This document shows positions 46,767-55,772 of a stretch of 64,000 nucleotides of DNA, piece after piece. Below the pieces are notes generated by a model. The model searched no databases and was not told where the DNA came from. It saw only the letters and a program-made list of their open reading frames with translations. Within the stretch, counting starts at the first letter, position 1. Each line of letters starts with the position of its first letter. The translations under genes and the position numbers were made by a program. This DNA comes from Arcobacter iocasae (GTDB taxonomy: Bacteria; Campylobacterota; Campylobacteria; Campylobacterales; Arcobacteraceae), in NCBI RefSeq assembly GCF_042214795.1, contig NZ_CP090177.1, forward strand, positions 434,001-498,000, given 5' to 3'.

Positions 46767-48109
46767 CACTTACCTAAGCAGAAAGCTCCAAACATCACAT
46801 CCAACATCTGGTCATTTTCATATGGTCTTGTTATAAGTGAAATATTCTCTATAGCTTCATGTATATTGTGAGCAAAAAATTCTAATTCACCAGTCATTAA
46901 TGGAGTTTTTGCTTCTTGTACATGGTATAAAGTTTGCTCCACTGCTTCCACTTGTCTTTTTGAGATCAAAGTCATATCATCATCATGGGAATTGTTATCT
47001 AAAATTGTTTCTATTTTTTTTACTAAAGTACTAATACTATTTTTTGTACTTAGTTCTATATATTCATTTTTTAATTGTGTTTTATCAAATTTTGATTCTA
47101 AGTCAATTTTATTTAATACTATTATTTTTTCTTTATTTTCTATCTCATCTAAAATATTTAAAATCTTTTTATCTTCATCATCACAAACTTTTGAATTATC
47201 AAACAATGAAATAATAATATCAGCTTCATTTACAGCACTTAAAGACTTCTCTATTCCAATTCTCTCAATAGTATCACTAGCTTCTCTTATACCTGCTGTA
47301 TCAACTATTTTGATAATATGCGTACCAATTTTAACAGACTCTTCTATTGTATCTCTTGTAGTTCCTGCTATGTCACTTATGATTGCTCTATCAAAATTTA
47401 AAAGTTTATTTAAAAGCGAAGATTTCCCAACATTTGGTTTTCCTATAATTGCTACTTTGAAACCTTCGATTAGACCTTCTCTTCTTTTACTTGATTCTAA
47501 TGTGTCAGATAATTTAACTACTATTTTTTCTATTTTCTTTTCTATTTGCTCAAAAATATCAGCGGGTAAATCATCTTCTGCATAATCAATACTAACTTCA
47601 GTGTAAGCTAACATAAAAAGTAGATCTTCTCTAATATCATTTACGAAATTAGTTAGTTCACCTTTTAGTTGTCGTGCTAATAATTTAACAGCATCTTCAC
47701 TTCTTGCTTCAATAAGTTTTGCTATTGCTTCTGCTTTTGAAAGGTCGATTTTATTATTTAAAAAAGCTCTTTTTGAAAATTCACCTGGATTTGCTAATCT
47801 TGCACCTAATTTTATAAGTTCATTTAAAATTATGTTTGAAATAGCGATTCCACCATGACATTGAAATTCAACAATATCTTCACCTGTAAAAGAGTTTGGA
47901 TTTTTAAAATAAATTAAAAGTGCTTCATCAATAATTTCATCTTCACTATTATATATGCTTGATAAAGTTGCTAATCTTGGAGTTAAGTTAGTTCTTTTTG
48001 AAAGAGTTAAGGCAAGTGGTAAAGCATCTTTACCACTTAGTCTTATAATCGAAATTGAGCCAATTCCATTGGCTGTTGCAATTGCTGCAATTGTATCAAA
48101 TGAATCCAT
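46766..48109 (-). CDS. mnmE: tRNA modification GTPase MnmE (TrmE)
   Basis: A 447-residue MnmE. The N-terminal tetrahydrofolate-binding domain (about 1-118) opens DTIAAIATANGIGSISIIRLSG; the G domain has GKPNVGKSSLL and DTAGIRE; the end FCLGK is the essential Cys motif. With MnmG it places the carboxymethylaminomethyl group on U34 of tRNA. It follows jag by 3 bases in the order rpmH-rnpA-yidD-yidC-jag-mnmE that is widespread in bacteria. Confidence 0.97.
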   Translation of the reverse strand: MDSFDTIAAIATANGIGSISIIRLSGKDALPLALTLSKRTNLTPRLATLSSIYNSEDEIIDEALLIYFKNPNSFTGEDIVEFQCHGGIAISNIILNELIKLGARLANPGEFSKRAFLNNKIDLSKAEAIAKLIEARSEDAVKLLARQLKGELTNFVNDIREDLLFMLAYTEVSIDYAEDDLPADIFEQIEKKIEKIVVKLSDTLESSKRREGLIEGFKVAIIGKPNVGKSSLLNKLLNFDRAIISDIAGTTRDTIEESVKIGTHIIKIVDTAGIREASDTIERIGIEKSLSAVNEADIIISLFDNSKVCDDEDKKILNILDEIENKEKIIVLNKIDLESKFDKTQLKNEYIELSTKNSISTLVKKIETILDNNSHDDDMTLISKRQVEAVEQTLYHVQEAKTPLMTGELEFFAHNIHEAIENISLITRPYENDQMLDVMFGAFCLGK

Positions 48110-48112
48110 TAT

Positions 48113-48973
48113 TTACTGATTACTTCTATACTCATTTACTAATACATATTTGTCGCCTCTTACATTTGTTTTAACAGCAACATATTTATTAGGAAACTCT
48201 TCTCTTAATCTTTTTAGAGCAATATGAACTAATATCCCATCTAATGGCTTAGTTTTGTATGTTCCATTTTCTTTTATAGTTTCAATAACAGGAGCTAAAT
48301 AATTATAAATTGCTTCTTCTTGATTTTTCAAAAATTCTGCAACTTCTAGTCTTAGCATTAAACCATATTTTTCATTTATCCAATTAAATAAAATATAAGA
48401 TAAAGCTTTATATCTATAACCTTCTTTACCTATTAGTAAAGCTGAATCTTTTCCATTAAATTCAACATATAAAGTCTCTTCATCATAAAAATCAACTTCA
48501 ATTTCATCTATTTCATAACATGTGTTTTGAAATAAGTTATTGATATCCATTTTTACTTCTGAAATAACTTGTTCTTTGTCTTTTTTTATAACAATTTTAG
48601 ATAATTCATCTTTTTGATTATTTTCTGTATAAAAATTATTAAATATTTGTTCTTTTCCCTCTACATTAGGAACTTTAGAAGTTGGCTTTCTTTCTGCTTT
48701 TGTTTCGCTTATATTACTACTAGCAATTTTTTCTGATACATCTTCAATATTTATACTACTTTTTCTGTATTTTGTTTCTTTATATTTTCTATTGTCTTTT
48801 TTTTGTTTTCTTTTTAACTGAGCAGTTATAATTGCAGTTTTTTTCCCAAAGCCAAGAAAACCTTTACTTGGCTGTTGAGTTATTACTATTTCTAGATCTA
48901 TTATGGAACAATTAAATTCATTTGATGCTACTTCATATACTTCTTCTAATGTTTTTGCTTCAAATTTTTTCAT
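48113..48973 (-). CDS. jag: Jag/KhpB-type RNA-binding protein
   Basis: A 286-residue protein: Jag-N domain (1-50, with KGFLGFGKKTA), a basic and low-complexity linker (50-135), a KH domain (about 140-215, with LLIGKEGYRYKALSYIL) and a C-terminal R3H-like region (about 220-286). In the R3H part the sequence is DGILVH where RxxxH is expected: the His is kept and the Arg is lost. Jag binds RNA and is linked to membrane insertion through YidC. It is 9 bases after yidC and 3 before mnmE. Confidence 0.9.
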   Translation of the reverse strand: MKKFEAKTLEEVYEVASNEFNCSIIDLEIVITQQPSKGFLGFGKKTAIITAQLKRKQKKDNRKYKETKYRKSSINIEDVSEKIASSNISETKAERKPTSKVPNVEGKEQIFNNFYTENNQKDELSKIVIKKDKEQVISEVKMDINNLFQNTCYEIDEIEVDFYDEETLYVEFNGKDSALLIGKEGYRYKALSYILFNWINEKYGLMLRLEVAEFLKNQEEAIYNYLAPVIETIKENGTYKTKPLDGILVHIALKRLREEFPNKYVAVKTNVRGDKYVLVNEYRSNQ

Positions 48974-48982
48974 ATTTATTTC

Positions 48983-50629
48983 CTATTTTTTAGATGCTTT
49001 TTTCTCTTCTATTTCAACTAACTTTTTTTTCTCAAACATTTTATTAATAAAGAATTGTTGAGAAATTGTAAATAAGTTATTTATAAACCAATAAAGTGTT
49101 AACCCTGCTGGGAACCACAAGAAGAAGAATGTAAATACTACTGGTAAAAATTGGAAAATTTTCTTTTGTGTTTCATCTTGCATTGTATTTGGAGTAATTT
49201 TTTGTTGTAAGAACATTGAAATACCCATTAAAATTGGTAATACATAATAAGGATCCATTAAAGCTAAATCGTGAATCCAAAGAATCCATGGAGAACCTTT
49301 TAATTCAATAGCATTTAAAATAACTCTATAAAGAGCAAAAAATACAGGAATTTGCATAATTAAAGGTAAACATCCACCCATTGGGTTTGCACCATGTTTT
49401 TTGTATAATTCCATCATATGAGCTGATTGCTTTTGCTTATCACCTTTATATTTCTCTTGTAACTCTTTGATTTTAGGAGCTAAATCTTTTAGCTTCTGCA
49501 TAGACATCATACCTTTGTATGATAAAGGGAAAAGAATAAGTTTGATTATAATTGTAGCAAATACAATTGTCCAACCCCAGTTACCTACATAACTTTGAAG
49601 AAATTGTAAAAATAAGAACATAGGATTTGCAATAAATGTAAACCAACCATATTCAATAACACCTGTTAATTGAGGATTTAAAGCTTTAAGTGCTTTGTGC
49701 TCTTTTGGTCCGATATATCCACTAAAATCAATAGAAGCATTTTCAGAGTGAACAAAACCTTGTGGGTTTGAATCTTTGTCTGGCATAAGAGAAACTTGCA
49801 TTGTTTTTTTGAAGTTATATACAACAGTAGTATAGTATCTATCAAAGAAACTTAAAAATTTAACAGCTTGATAAGTTTTAGTTTTGTCACTTTTACCATC
49901 AACTGTCACATCTAAAGTATCATCAGCTAATTTTACTATTGCACCATGATCTGCATACATATCAGCTAATACATTTGGTCTATAACCTGGTGTTATAAAA
50001 AATTGTTTATTATTTGTAGCTTTAACATCTAAATCATAATGACCATCTGTATAAATAGTTAAAGTTTTAGTTAAAACTGTCTCTTTTAATGTTTGAGTAA
50101 TAATAAGTGTTTGTGTTTGTTTTGTAGCATCTATAACTGGTGAACTAACAGTTACTTCTACATTAAATGCTTCATTATTAATATTTTTATCTGCAAATCT
50201 AACTTCTAAAGGTCTTAATTGATTTGGTTCAAAAAGTTTTATATGAGAATTATCTTCATTTATATATTGTCTCTCTAAAAGAGTAACTTGTGCGATTCTA
50301 CCTAATTTATCGATTTGGATAATATTTTTATCAGTTGTAATAGTTGAAACTATATCATTCGTTGCAATTGTTTTTGATGATATAGCATCAGCAACATTTG
50401 AAGGTGTTGACATATTTGAAACTGGAGCAGATGCAGGATTTGTACTATCTTGTGCCACTTGTGGAGCATTATTTGCTTTTACTATTTTCTCTTGTGCTAT
50501 TTTAGCAGCTTGTGCCTCTTTTTGAGGCTTTAAAACCAAAAATTCATAAGCAACAAAAAATACAAAAACAATTAATGTCATGATTAACATTCGCTTTTGC
50601 ATACCCTGGTTATTATTTAAATTATTCAT
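48983..50629 (-). CDS. yidC: Membrane protein insertase YidC
   Basis: A 548-residue Gram-negative YidC: N-terminal helix (about 13-30), a large periplasmic beta domain (about 60-335) and the conserved five-helix core with the WGWTIVFATIIIKLILFPL helix carrying the functional Lys/Arg, the KYKGDKQK cytoplasmic hairpin and GGCLPLIMQIPVFFALY. It inserts membrane proteins alone or with SecYEG, including F0 subunits of the ATP synthase encoded in this window. It overlaps yidD by 8 bases. Confidence 0.97.
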   Translation of the reverse strand: MNNLNNNQGMQKRMLIMTLIVFVFFVAYEFLVLKPQKEAQAAKIAQEKIVKANNAPQVAQDSTNPASAPVSNMSTPSNVADAISSKTIATNDIVSTITTDKNIIQIDKLGRIAQVTLLERQYINEDNSHIKLFEPNQLRPLEVRFADKNINNEAFNVEVTVSSPVIDATKQTQTLIITQTLKETVLTKTLTIYTDGHYDLDVKATNNKQFFITPGYRPNVLADMYADHGAIVKLADDTLDVTVDGKSDKTKTYQAVKFLSFFDRYYTTVVYNFKKTMQVSLMPDKDSNPQGFVHSENASIDFSGYIGPKEHKALKALNPQLTGVIEYGWFTFIANPMFLFLQFLQSYVGNWGWTIVFATIIIKLILFPLSYKGMMSMQKLKDLAPKIKELQEKYKGDKQKQSAHMMELYKKHGANPMGGCLPLIMQIPVFFALYRVILNAIELKGSPWILWIHDLALMDPYYVLPILMGISMFLQQKITPNTMQDETQKKIFQFLPVVFTFFFLWFPAGLTLYWFINNLFTISQQFFINKMFEKKKLVEIEEKKASKK

Positions 50630-50954
50630 TATTCTTATTTCTCTCCCAATTCTTTACTACAAAGTATTTATTATCTTCAGTTGGTACAAACCAATATATT
50701 ACTTTGATTTTTTTATGTATGATACTTTTATTCGGGATTCTATTGACTATTGGATAGTCAATTCCACCTTTAAAAAGTTGGTTACATTTTAATATCCGTG
50801 TTATTGTAAAATAAATCGCCTTAAAAAAAGAGTTATTTTCCATTTGCCATACTCCATATTCGGAACAAGTTGGGTAAAATCTACAACTTGGAGAGGTATA
50901 ACGAGAAATAAATTTTTGATAAAACTTAATTAGATATTTAAATACAAAGTTCAT
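50622..50954 (-). CDS. yidD: Membrane protein insertion efficiency factor YidD
   Basis: A 110-residue protein with the UPF0161 signature: YLIKFYQKFIS near the start, then SPSCRFYPTCSEYG with conserved Cys residues. It helps insertion of membrane proteins near YidC. The tail beyond about residue 75 is longer and more basic than in E. coli (85 residues). Its ATG overlaps the rnpA stop as ATGA (50951-50954). Confidence 0.94.
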   Translation of the reverse strand: MNFVFKYLIKFYQKFISRYTSPSCRFYPTCSEYGVWQMENNSFFKAIYFTITRILKCNQLFKGGIDYPIVNRIPNKSIIHKKIKVIYWFVPTEDNKYFVVKNWERNKNNE

Positions 50955-51286
50955 TTGTATAAATTTAGTCGTTTAAATGCAAAATTAAAATCTTTTTGTA
51001 ACTCAATATATGATTTTTTAAATAATTCATCTTTTGCTACAAAAACATATTTACCAGTAATAATTTTATTTTCATTTTCTAAAACTATAGCTCGTAATCT
51101 TCTTCTTGCTTTATTTCTAAAAACAGCATTTCCTACTTTTTTAGAAGTAACAAAACCTATTTCTAACTTTTCACTAGACCTAAAAAAAGCGACAAAAGAT
51201 GGCGTATGCCATTTTTTGCCGCTTTGATAGATTTGTCTAAAATCTCTTGAGCTATTTAGTCTGTATTCTTTGCTTAAACAGCTAAT
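50951..51286 (-). CDS. rnpA: Ribonuclease P protein component, non-standard start
   Basis: The minus strand between yidD and rpmH has an open frame of about 111 codons that clearly encodes RnpA: FRQIYQSGKKWHTP early, GFVTSKKVGNAVFRNKARRRLR (the RNR motif region) in the middle. There is no ATG, GTG or TTG in frame before the conserved part. The first acceptable codon is ATT at 51286 (ATT-AGC-TGT-TTA-AGC), which overlaps the rpmH end by 13 bases. It forms RNase P with its RNA to mature tRNAs. An open frame on the opposite strand here is a shadow. The gene is certain, the start is not. Confidence 0.88.
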   Translation of the reverse strand: MSCLSKEYRLNSSRDFRQIYQSGKKWHTPSFVAFFRSSEKLEIGFVTSKKVGNAVFRNKARRRLRAIVLENENKIITGKYVFVAKDELFKKSYIELQKDFNFAFKRLNLYK

Positions 51287-51408
51287 CTTTTTCTACCTTT
51301 TGCTCTTCTTCTTGCAATAACTTTTCTACCATTTTTTGTAGACATTCTAACTCTAAAACCGTGAGTTCTCTTTTTTGGCGTGTTATGCGGTTGGTATGTT
51401 CTTTTCAT
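51274..51408 (-). CDS. rpmH: 50S ribosomal protein L34
   Basis: A 44-residue, very basic protein starting MKRTYQPHNTPKKRTHGF and ending RRRAKGRKRLAV, the standard L34. It precedes rnpA, as in nearly all bacteria, with a 13-base overlap when rnpA starts at ATT. AAGGGAATG-type sequence (AAAAGGG) stands 8-12 bases before the ATG as ribosome site. Confidence 0.97.
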   Translation of the reverse strand: MKRTYQPHNTPKKRTHGFRVRMSTKNGRKVIARRRAKGRKRLAV

Positions 51409-51441
51409 AGTGTCATTCCCTTTTTAAAATTCAAGTTGCGG

Positions 51442-51447
51442 ATTATA
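51442..51447 (-). promoter_or_regulatory. -10 box of the rpmH-rnpA-yidD-yidC operon
   Basis: TATAAT on the minus strand stands 34 bases before the rpmH start, in AT-rich DNA without a clear -35 box, which is the usual promoter type in this group. It is the only strong -10 box between clpB and rpmH. Confidence 0.55.
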
Positions 51448-51502
51448 GTTAAAGTTAACTTAAAATTTCTTTATATTAAGCTAAGTTAAAACTTTCCAAA
51501 AA

Positions 51503-54076
51503 CTATATTTTTGCGATTACCTCATCATTTTGCACATCAAAAACAACCTTACTTCCTGCACCAATTTTGTCTTCTAAAATCAAATCAGCAAGCTTATCTT
51601 CTACTATTTCATAGATTGCTCTTTTTAGTGGTCTAGCACCATATACTGGGTCAAATCCAACTTTTGCAATAAACTCTTTTGCACTTTGAGTCAACTCAAT
51701 TTGGATATCTTTATCTTCAACTTTTTTCTTAATATCTTCAAATAATATTGAAACAATATTTGTAATTGAGTCTAATCCTAATTGTTCAAAAATAATTATA
51801 TCATCTAATCTATTTAAAAATTCTGGTCTAAAATAGTTTTTAATTTCTAAAAATACTTCTTCTCTTCTTTTATCTTTATCAGCTATTTCTATAATCTTGC
51901 TACTTCCAATATTTGAAGTTAATATGATAATTGTATTTTTAAAATCAATAGTAACACCTTTATTATCTGTTAGTCTTCCATCATCAAGAACTTGAAGTAA
52001 GATATTAAATACATCAGGATGTGCTTTTTCAATTTCATCAAATAAAATTACACTATAAGGTTTTCTTCTAACAGCTTCAGTTAACTGCCCTCCTTCTTCA
52101 TAACCCACATATCCAGGAGCAGCACCAATTAATCTTGATACTGCATGTTTTTCCATATATTCACTCATATCAAATCTTATAAGTGATTTTTCATCATCAA
52201 ATAAAAACTTCGCTAAACTTTTTGCACTCTCTGTTTTACCAACACCTGTTGGTCCTAAGAACATAAAAGAGCCTATTGGTTTACTATCATCACTTAGCCC
52301 TGCTTTATTTCTTTTAATTGCACGACTTATTGCTTTTAGTGCTTCATCTTGCCCTTTTACATCATTTTTAAGAACACTTTCTATTTCTAAGATTTTTTGT
52401 TTATCACTACTTAACATCTTATTTACAGGAATTCCAGTCCATCTTGAAACAATACTTGCAATTGCATCTTCATCTACACTATTTCTTAATAGTGTTCCTG
52501 CTTCTTGCATTTTGTCCCATTTTTCTTCATTTTCTTTTACTTGTTTTTCTAATTCTGGTATTTCCCCATACTCTATAGATGCGGCTTCTTCAAATCTTGA
52601 TTCTCTTTTAGCAGCTAGTGCTTTTGTTTTAAGTTCATCAATTTTTACTTTTAAAGTAGATGCTTTATTAAATGTCTCTTTTTCATTTAAAAATCTAGTT
52701 TCCAAAGCTCTTTGTTCTTCATTTAAATCGGCTAATTCTTTTTCTATAGCTTCAATTCTTTCACTATTTTTTTTAGATTTTTCCATCTTTAAAGCTTCTT
52801 TTTCCACCATCAAAGTTTGAATTGCTCTTTTTACAGTTGATAAAACAATTGGTTCACTCTCTATTTGCATTTTAAGCTCTGCTGCTGCTTCATCTATTAG
52901 GTCAATAGCTTTATCTGGTAAAAATCTATCAGAGATATATCTATCACTTAATTTGGCAGCTGCTACTAAGGCACTATCATTGATAGTTACACTATGGAAA
53001 GTTTCTAGTTTCTCTTTTATACCTCTTAGTATTTGCAAGGCTTCATTTACACTTGGCTCATCCACAGTAATTGGTTGAAATCTTCTTTGCATAGCTGTAT
53101 CTTTTTCAAAATACTTTCTATACTCTTTAAGTGTTGTTGCTCCTATTGTATGTAATTCACCCCTTGCAAGAGCTGGTTTTAAGATATTTGCAGCATCCAT
53201 ACTTCCTTCACTTGCCCCTGCTCCAATTATTGTATGAATTTCATCAATAAATAAAATTACATTTCCAGCTTTTTTAACTTCATCAATTACAGATTTTAAT
53301 CTATCTTCAAATTCACCTCTATATTTTGCACCTGCAATTAAAGCACTCATATCAAGTGTTACCACTCTTTTATTTTGTAAAGATAGTGGAACATCCTTTG
53401 CCACTATTCTTTGGGCTAGTCCTTCTGCAATAGCTGTTTTACCAGTTCCTGGTTCTCCTAGAAGTATTGGGTTGTTTTTTGTTTTTCTTATAAGAATTTG
53501 CATCATTCTTTGTATTTGTTCATCTCTTCCAATTACGGGGTCTAGTTTTCCATCGATTGCTTGTTGGTTTAAGTCAATTCCATATTTTCCTAAAGCTTCT
53601 AAGTTCTCATCTCCTGAAGCTGAGTCAATAACACTTCCACCTCTTATTGCTTCAAGTTCTTTTTTTGCTTCTCTTAAATCTATATATTTACCTAATACAT
53701 CTTTAAATACTTTATTATCAAAGTTTGCTATCAACCATGAATCAATAGCTATAAATTTGTCCCCAAGTGTTGCCATTTGACCTTCTGCTTTTTGCAGTGA
53801 ATCTATAAAGCCTCTACTTAGTTTTATATTCTCTTTTGTAACTGTTGATACAGTTGGCAAAGATGATGTGTGAGATTTTGCTTCTAGTACTAAGGCTGTT
53901 TTGTCTATATTCATTTTATTTAATAATTGGTTTAGTACAGAGTTTGTATTTGTTAGTAATGCCCAAAGCATATGTATAACTTCTACTTCTTGGTTTTTAT
54001 TATGTAATGCTAAAGCAACAGACGAATCTATGCTCTCATTCATTTGGTTTGTTAGTTTTTCAAAAATTTTATTCAT
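51503..54076 (-). CDS. clpB: ATP-dependent disaggregase ClpB
   Basis: An 857-residue ClpB: N-terminal domain (about 1-140), first AAA+ domain with GEPGTGKT (near 200), coiled-coil M domain (about 395-520) and second AAA+ domain with GPTGVGKT (near 600) and RFDMSEYMEKHAVSRLIGAAPGYVG. It dissolves protein aggregates with DnaK. I start at the ATG 54076, which has AAAGGAG 8 bases ahead; a GTG three codons upstream falls inside that ribosome site. The promoter carries both HspR-type and HrcA-type operators (separate entries). Confidence 0.97.
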   Translation of the reverse strand: MNKIFEKLTNQMNESIDSSVALALHNKNQEVEVIHMLWALLTNTNSVLNQLLNKMNIDKTALVLEAKSHTSSLPTVSTVTKENIKLSRGFIDSLQKAEGQMATLGDKFIAIDSWLIANFDNKVFKDVLGKYIDLREAKKELEAIRGGSVIDSASGDENLEALGKYGIDLNQQAIDGKLDPVIGRDEQIQRMMQILIRKTKNNPILLGEPGTGKTAIAEGLAQRIVAKDVPLSLQNKRVVTLDMSALIAGAKYRGEFEDRLKSVIDEVKKAGNVILFIDEIHTIIGAGASEGSMDAANILKPALARGELHTIGATTLKEYRKYFEKDTAMQRRFQPITVDEPSVNEALQILRGIKEKLETFHSVTINDSALVAAAKLSDRYISDRFLPDKAIDLIDEAAAELKMQIESEPIVLSTVKRAIQTLMVEKEALKMEKSKKNSERIEAIEKELADLNEEQRALETRFLNEKETFNKASTLKVKIDELKTKALAAKRESRFEEAASIEYGEIPELEKQVKENEEKWDKMQEAGTLLRNSVDEDAIASIVSRWTGIPVNKMLSSDKQKILEIESVLKNDVKGQDEALKAISRAIKRNKAGLSDDSKPIGSFMFLGPTGVGKTESAKSLAKFLFDDEKSLIRFDMSEYMEKHAVSRLIGAAPGYVGYEEGGQLTEAVRRKPYSVILFDEIEKAHPDVFNILLQVLDDGRLTDNKGVTIDFKNTIIILTSNIGSSKIIEIADKDKRREEVFLEIKNYFRPEFLNRLDDIIIFEQLGLDSITNIVSILFEDIKKKVEDKDIQIELTQSAKEFIAKVGFDPVYGARPLKRAIYEIVEDKLADLILEDKIGAGSKVVFDVQNDEVIAKI

Positions 54077-54078
54077 AA

Positions 54079-54105
54079 TTAGCACTCCTTTAATTTAACT
54101 GCTAA
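54079..54105 (-). promoter_or_regulatory. CIRCE-type operator (HrcA) in the clpB leader
   Basis: TTAGCACTC, nine bases, then AACTGCTAA: the first arm is perfect and the second matches seven of nine positions of the CIRCE consensus TTAGCACTC-N9-GAGTGCTAA. It covers the clpB ribosome site and the region up to the expected transcription start, where HrcA would block initiation. Confidence 0.75.
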
Positions 54106-54109
54106 AAAA

Positions 54110-54139
54110 ATTATAGCACCTTGAGTGTACTTTTGTCAA
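54110..54139 (-). promoter_or_regulatory. Promoter of clpB
   Basis: TTGACA (54139-54134), 18 bases, TATAAT (54115-54110) on the minus strand. The expected start is near 54103. Both hexamers are perfect; it fits a strong vegetative promoter held down by heat-shock repressors. Confidence 0.85.
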
Positions 54140-54140
54140 G
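54120..54140 (-). promoter_or_regulatory. HAIR-type operator (HspR) at clpB
   Basis: On the minus strand CTTGACA, seven bases, ACTCAAG: twelve of fourteen positions match the HspR inverted repeat CTTGAGT-N7-ACTCAAG. It overlaps the -35 box and the spacer of the clpB promoter, a classical repressor position. Confidence 0.75.
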
Positions 54141-54201
54141 TTATAATTTTATTTTCTTTCATAATTTTTACAATATAATTAGCAAAACAAAAAGGAAATA
54201 G

Positions 54202-54738
54202 ATGTTATGTGGCATAGATGAAGCAGGAAGAGGTCCATTAGCTGGGCCAATGGTTGTAGCTGGAGTTGTTTTAAAAAATCCAATAGAAGGACTAAATGAT
54301 TCTAAAAAGCTAAGTGAAAAGAAAAGAGAAAAACTTTTTGATGAAATAATAGCTAACTCTTTTTATCATATAGTATTTACTGATGCAAAGACTTTAGATA
54401 AGCTTGGATTATCTTTGTGTTTAAAAAACTCTATAGAAGAGATTATGCAAAATGTTAAAGCAAATGAATATCTAATGGATGGAAATACTTCTTTTGGAAT
54501 AGAAGGTCTAAAACATGAAATAAAAGCAGATGCAAATTATGAGCAAGTTAGTGCTGCATCAATACTAGCAAAAGTTAGCCGAGATAGATATATGGTAAAC
54601 ATTTCAAGTAAATACCCAAACTACAAATTTGAAAAACACAAAGGTTATGGAACAAAAATTCATATAGAGATGATAAAAGAGTTTGGAAGAAGTGAAGAAC
54701 ACAGATATAGTTTTAAAACTAAAGGTATTGATTATTAA
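54202..54738 (+). CDS. rnhB: Ribonuclease HII
   Basis: A 178-residue RNase HII. It opens MLCGIDEAGRGPLAGPMVVAG with the catalytic Asp-Glu, and shows LNDSKKLS and the later ISIAK-type SAASILAKVSRD. It removes single ribonucleotides and RNA from DNA. It is divergent from clpB, from which it is 125 bases away, and precedes the oxygenase gene by 39 bases. Confidence 0.96.
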   Translation: MLCGIDEAGRGPLAGPMVVAGVVLKNPIEGLNDSKKLSEKKREKLFDEIIANSFYHIVFTDAKTLDKLGLSLCLKNSIEEIMQNVKANEYLMDGNTSFGIEGLKHEIKADANYEQVSAASILAKVSRDRYMVNISSKYPNYKFEKHKGYGTKIHIEMIKEFGRSEEHRYSFKTKGIDY

Positions 54739-54777
54739 AAAAAGTGCTATAATTCCATAAAAAATTTAGTAGGTTAT

Positions 54778-55530
54778 ATGACTGCACCTTTTGATATAAA
54801 ACAACTTGAACTAACACAATTTGGTAATAATATTTTTTCACCAAAACAATGGCTTGATACTATAGTTCCGGAGAGTATGAAAATACTTCCAAATCCTTAT
54901 CATGAAGCTCCTTTTATATATGAAAATATCAATTTTGATTTTTCAGATATGAAAAGCTTTATTAAAAATCATGAAGATGAATCTAAAAAAATAGGAATCA
55001 TTAGTACTGATGATGGAGTTGTACTTCCTAAAAAAAATACAGAAATAAGAAATACTTACAATATCATTCCAAATGATACTTTTCTAAAAGAATACAATAT
55101 ATTTTTTGAATCACAAAAAAGTAAAATAGAAGAATTTTTTAATGTCTCGCTTATGCAATCAATTGATCCTCAAATACTTATTTATAAAAATGGCTGTTTT
55201 TATAAAAGACACTCTGATAACTGTAGTGAAATAGTTGATTTAAATAAAAATATTATTGAATATAAACCAGTAGCTCCTGCTAGAATTATTACAACTGTTT
55301 TATTTATAACAACACAAGTAAAAGAGCCAAAAGATGAGTTTGAATTTAGTGGTGGTGAATTGGTTTTTGATTTTTTATATGATGATAAATTTAGAAAAAT
55401 ATCAATCAAACCTAAAGAGGGAGATTTTGTTGCCTTTTTAAGTAACCCATACTTTTCTCATAGCGTGAAAAAAATAAAAGATGGAATGAGAGTCTCTGTT
55501 GTACAATGGCATAATGCCATTGTGCACTAA
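54778..55530 (+). CDS. 2-oxoglutarate/Fe(II)-dependent oxygenase (prolyl-4-hydroxylase type)
   Basis: A 250-residue protein. The C-terminal half has the iron-binding facial triad as HSD (in YKRHSDNCS, about 142-144) and a distal His in YFSHSVKKI, followed by the 2-oxoglutarate Arg in GMRVSVVQWH. FSGGELVFDF between them is typical of the P4Hc group. The N-terminal half (1-110) is not recognised. The substrate is unknown; members hydroxylate proteins or small molecules. It ends convergent with the small secreted protein, sharing 4 bases. Confidence 0.8.
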   Translation: MTAPFDIKQLELTQFGNNIFSPKQWLDTIVPESMKILPNPYHEAPFIYENINFDFSDMKSFIKNHEDESKKIGIISTDDGVVLPKKNTEIRNTYNIIPNDTFLKEYNIFFESQKSKIEEFFNVSLMQSIDPQILIYKNGCFYKRHSDNCSEIVDLNKNIIEYKPVAPARIITTVLFITTQVKEPKDEFEFSGGELVFDFLYDDKFRKISIKPKEGDFVAFLSNPYFSHSVKKIKDGMRVSVVQWHNAIVH

Positions 55531-55772
55531 TTAAGATCTTTAGGAAGTTTTTTCAGATTCTTTAAAAACTTATATTTATCAGATTCTGTATAAAGAACTC
55601 TTAATCCTTTTACATCTCTCTTTGAAGTTGATTCATACTCAATATAATACTCTCCATGTATACAAGTAAATATAACTGATGTTTTTGAAACTGGTGATTG
55701 AACACACTCTTGCAAATTTTGTGCAGAAAATAGTGAACTCACTAATAATGTTAATGCAATTAAATATTTCAT
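55527..55772 (-). CDS. Small secreted protein of unknown function
   Basis: An 81-residue protein with a clear signal peptide (about 1-17, LLVSSLFSA). The mature part has two Cys residues (C23 and C37 of the precursor) that could form a disulfide, and a charged, Lys-rich end. I do not recognise a family. Its ATG overlaps the stop of the upstream thiamine-binding-type gene (ATGA), so it is translated with it. Confidence 0.7.
   Translation of the reverse strand: MKYLIALTLLVSSLFSAQNLQECVQSPVSKTSVIFTCIHGEYYIEYESTSKRDVKGLRVLYTESDKYKFLKNLKKLPKDLN

Noticed and set aside
46992..47585. A 197-codon plus-strand frame rich in Ile, Ser and Phe
   Set aside because: It is antisense to the G domain of mnmE, with composition typical of a reverse-strand frame.
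50955..51227. A 90-codon plus-strand frame
   Set aside because: It is the reverse strand of rnpA, whose RNR motif and context are certain on the minus strand.
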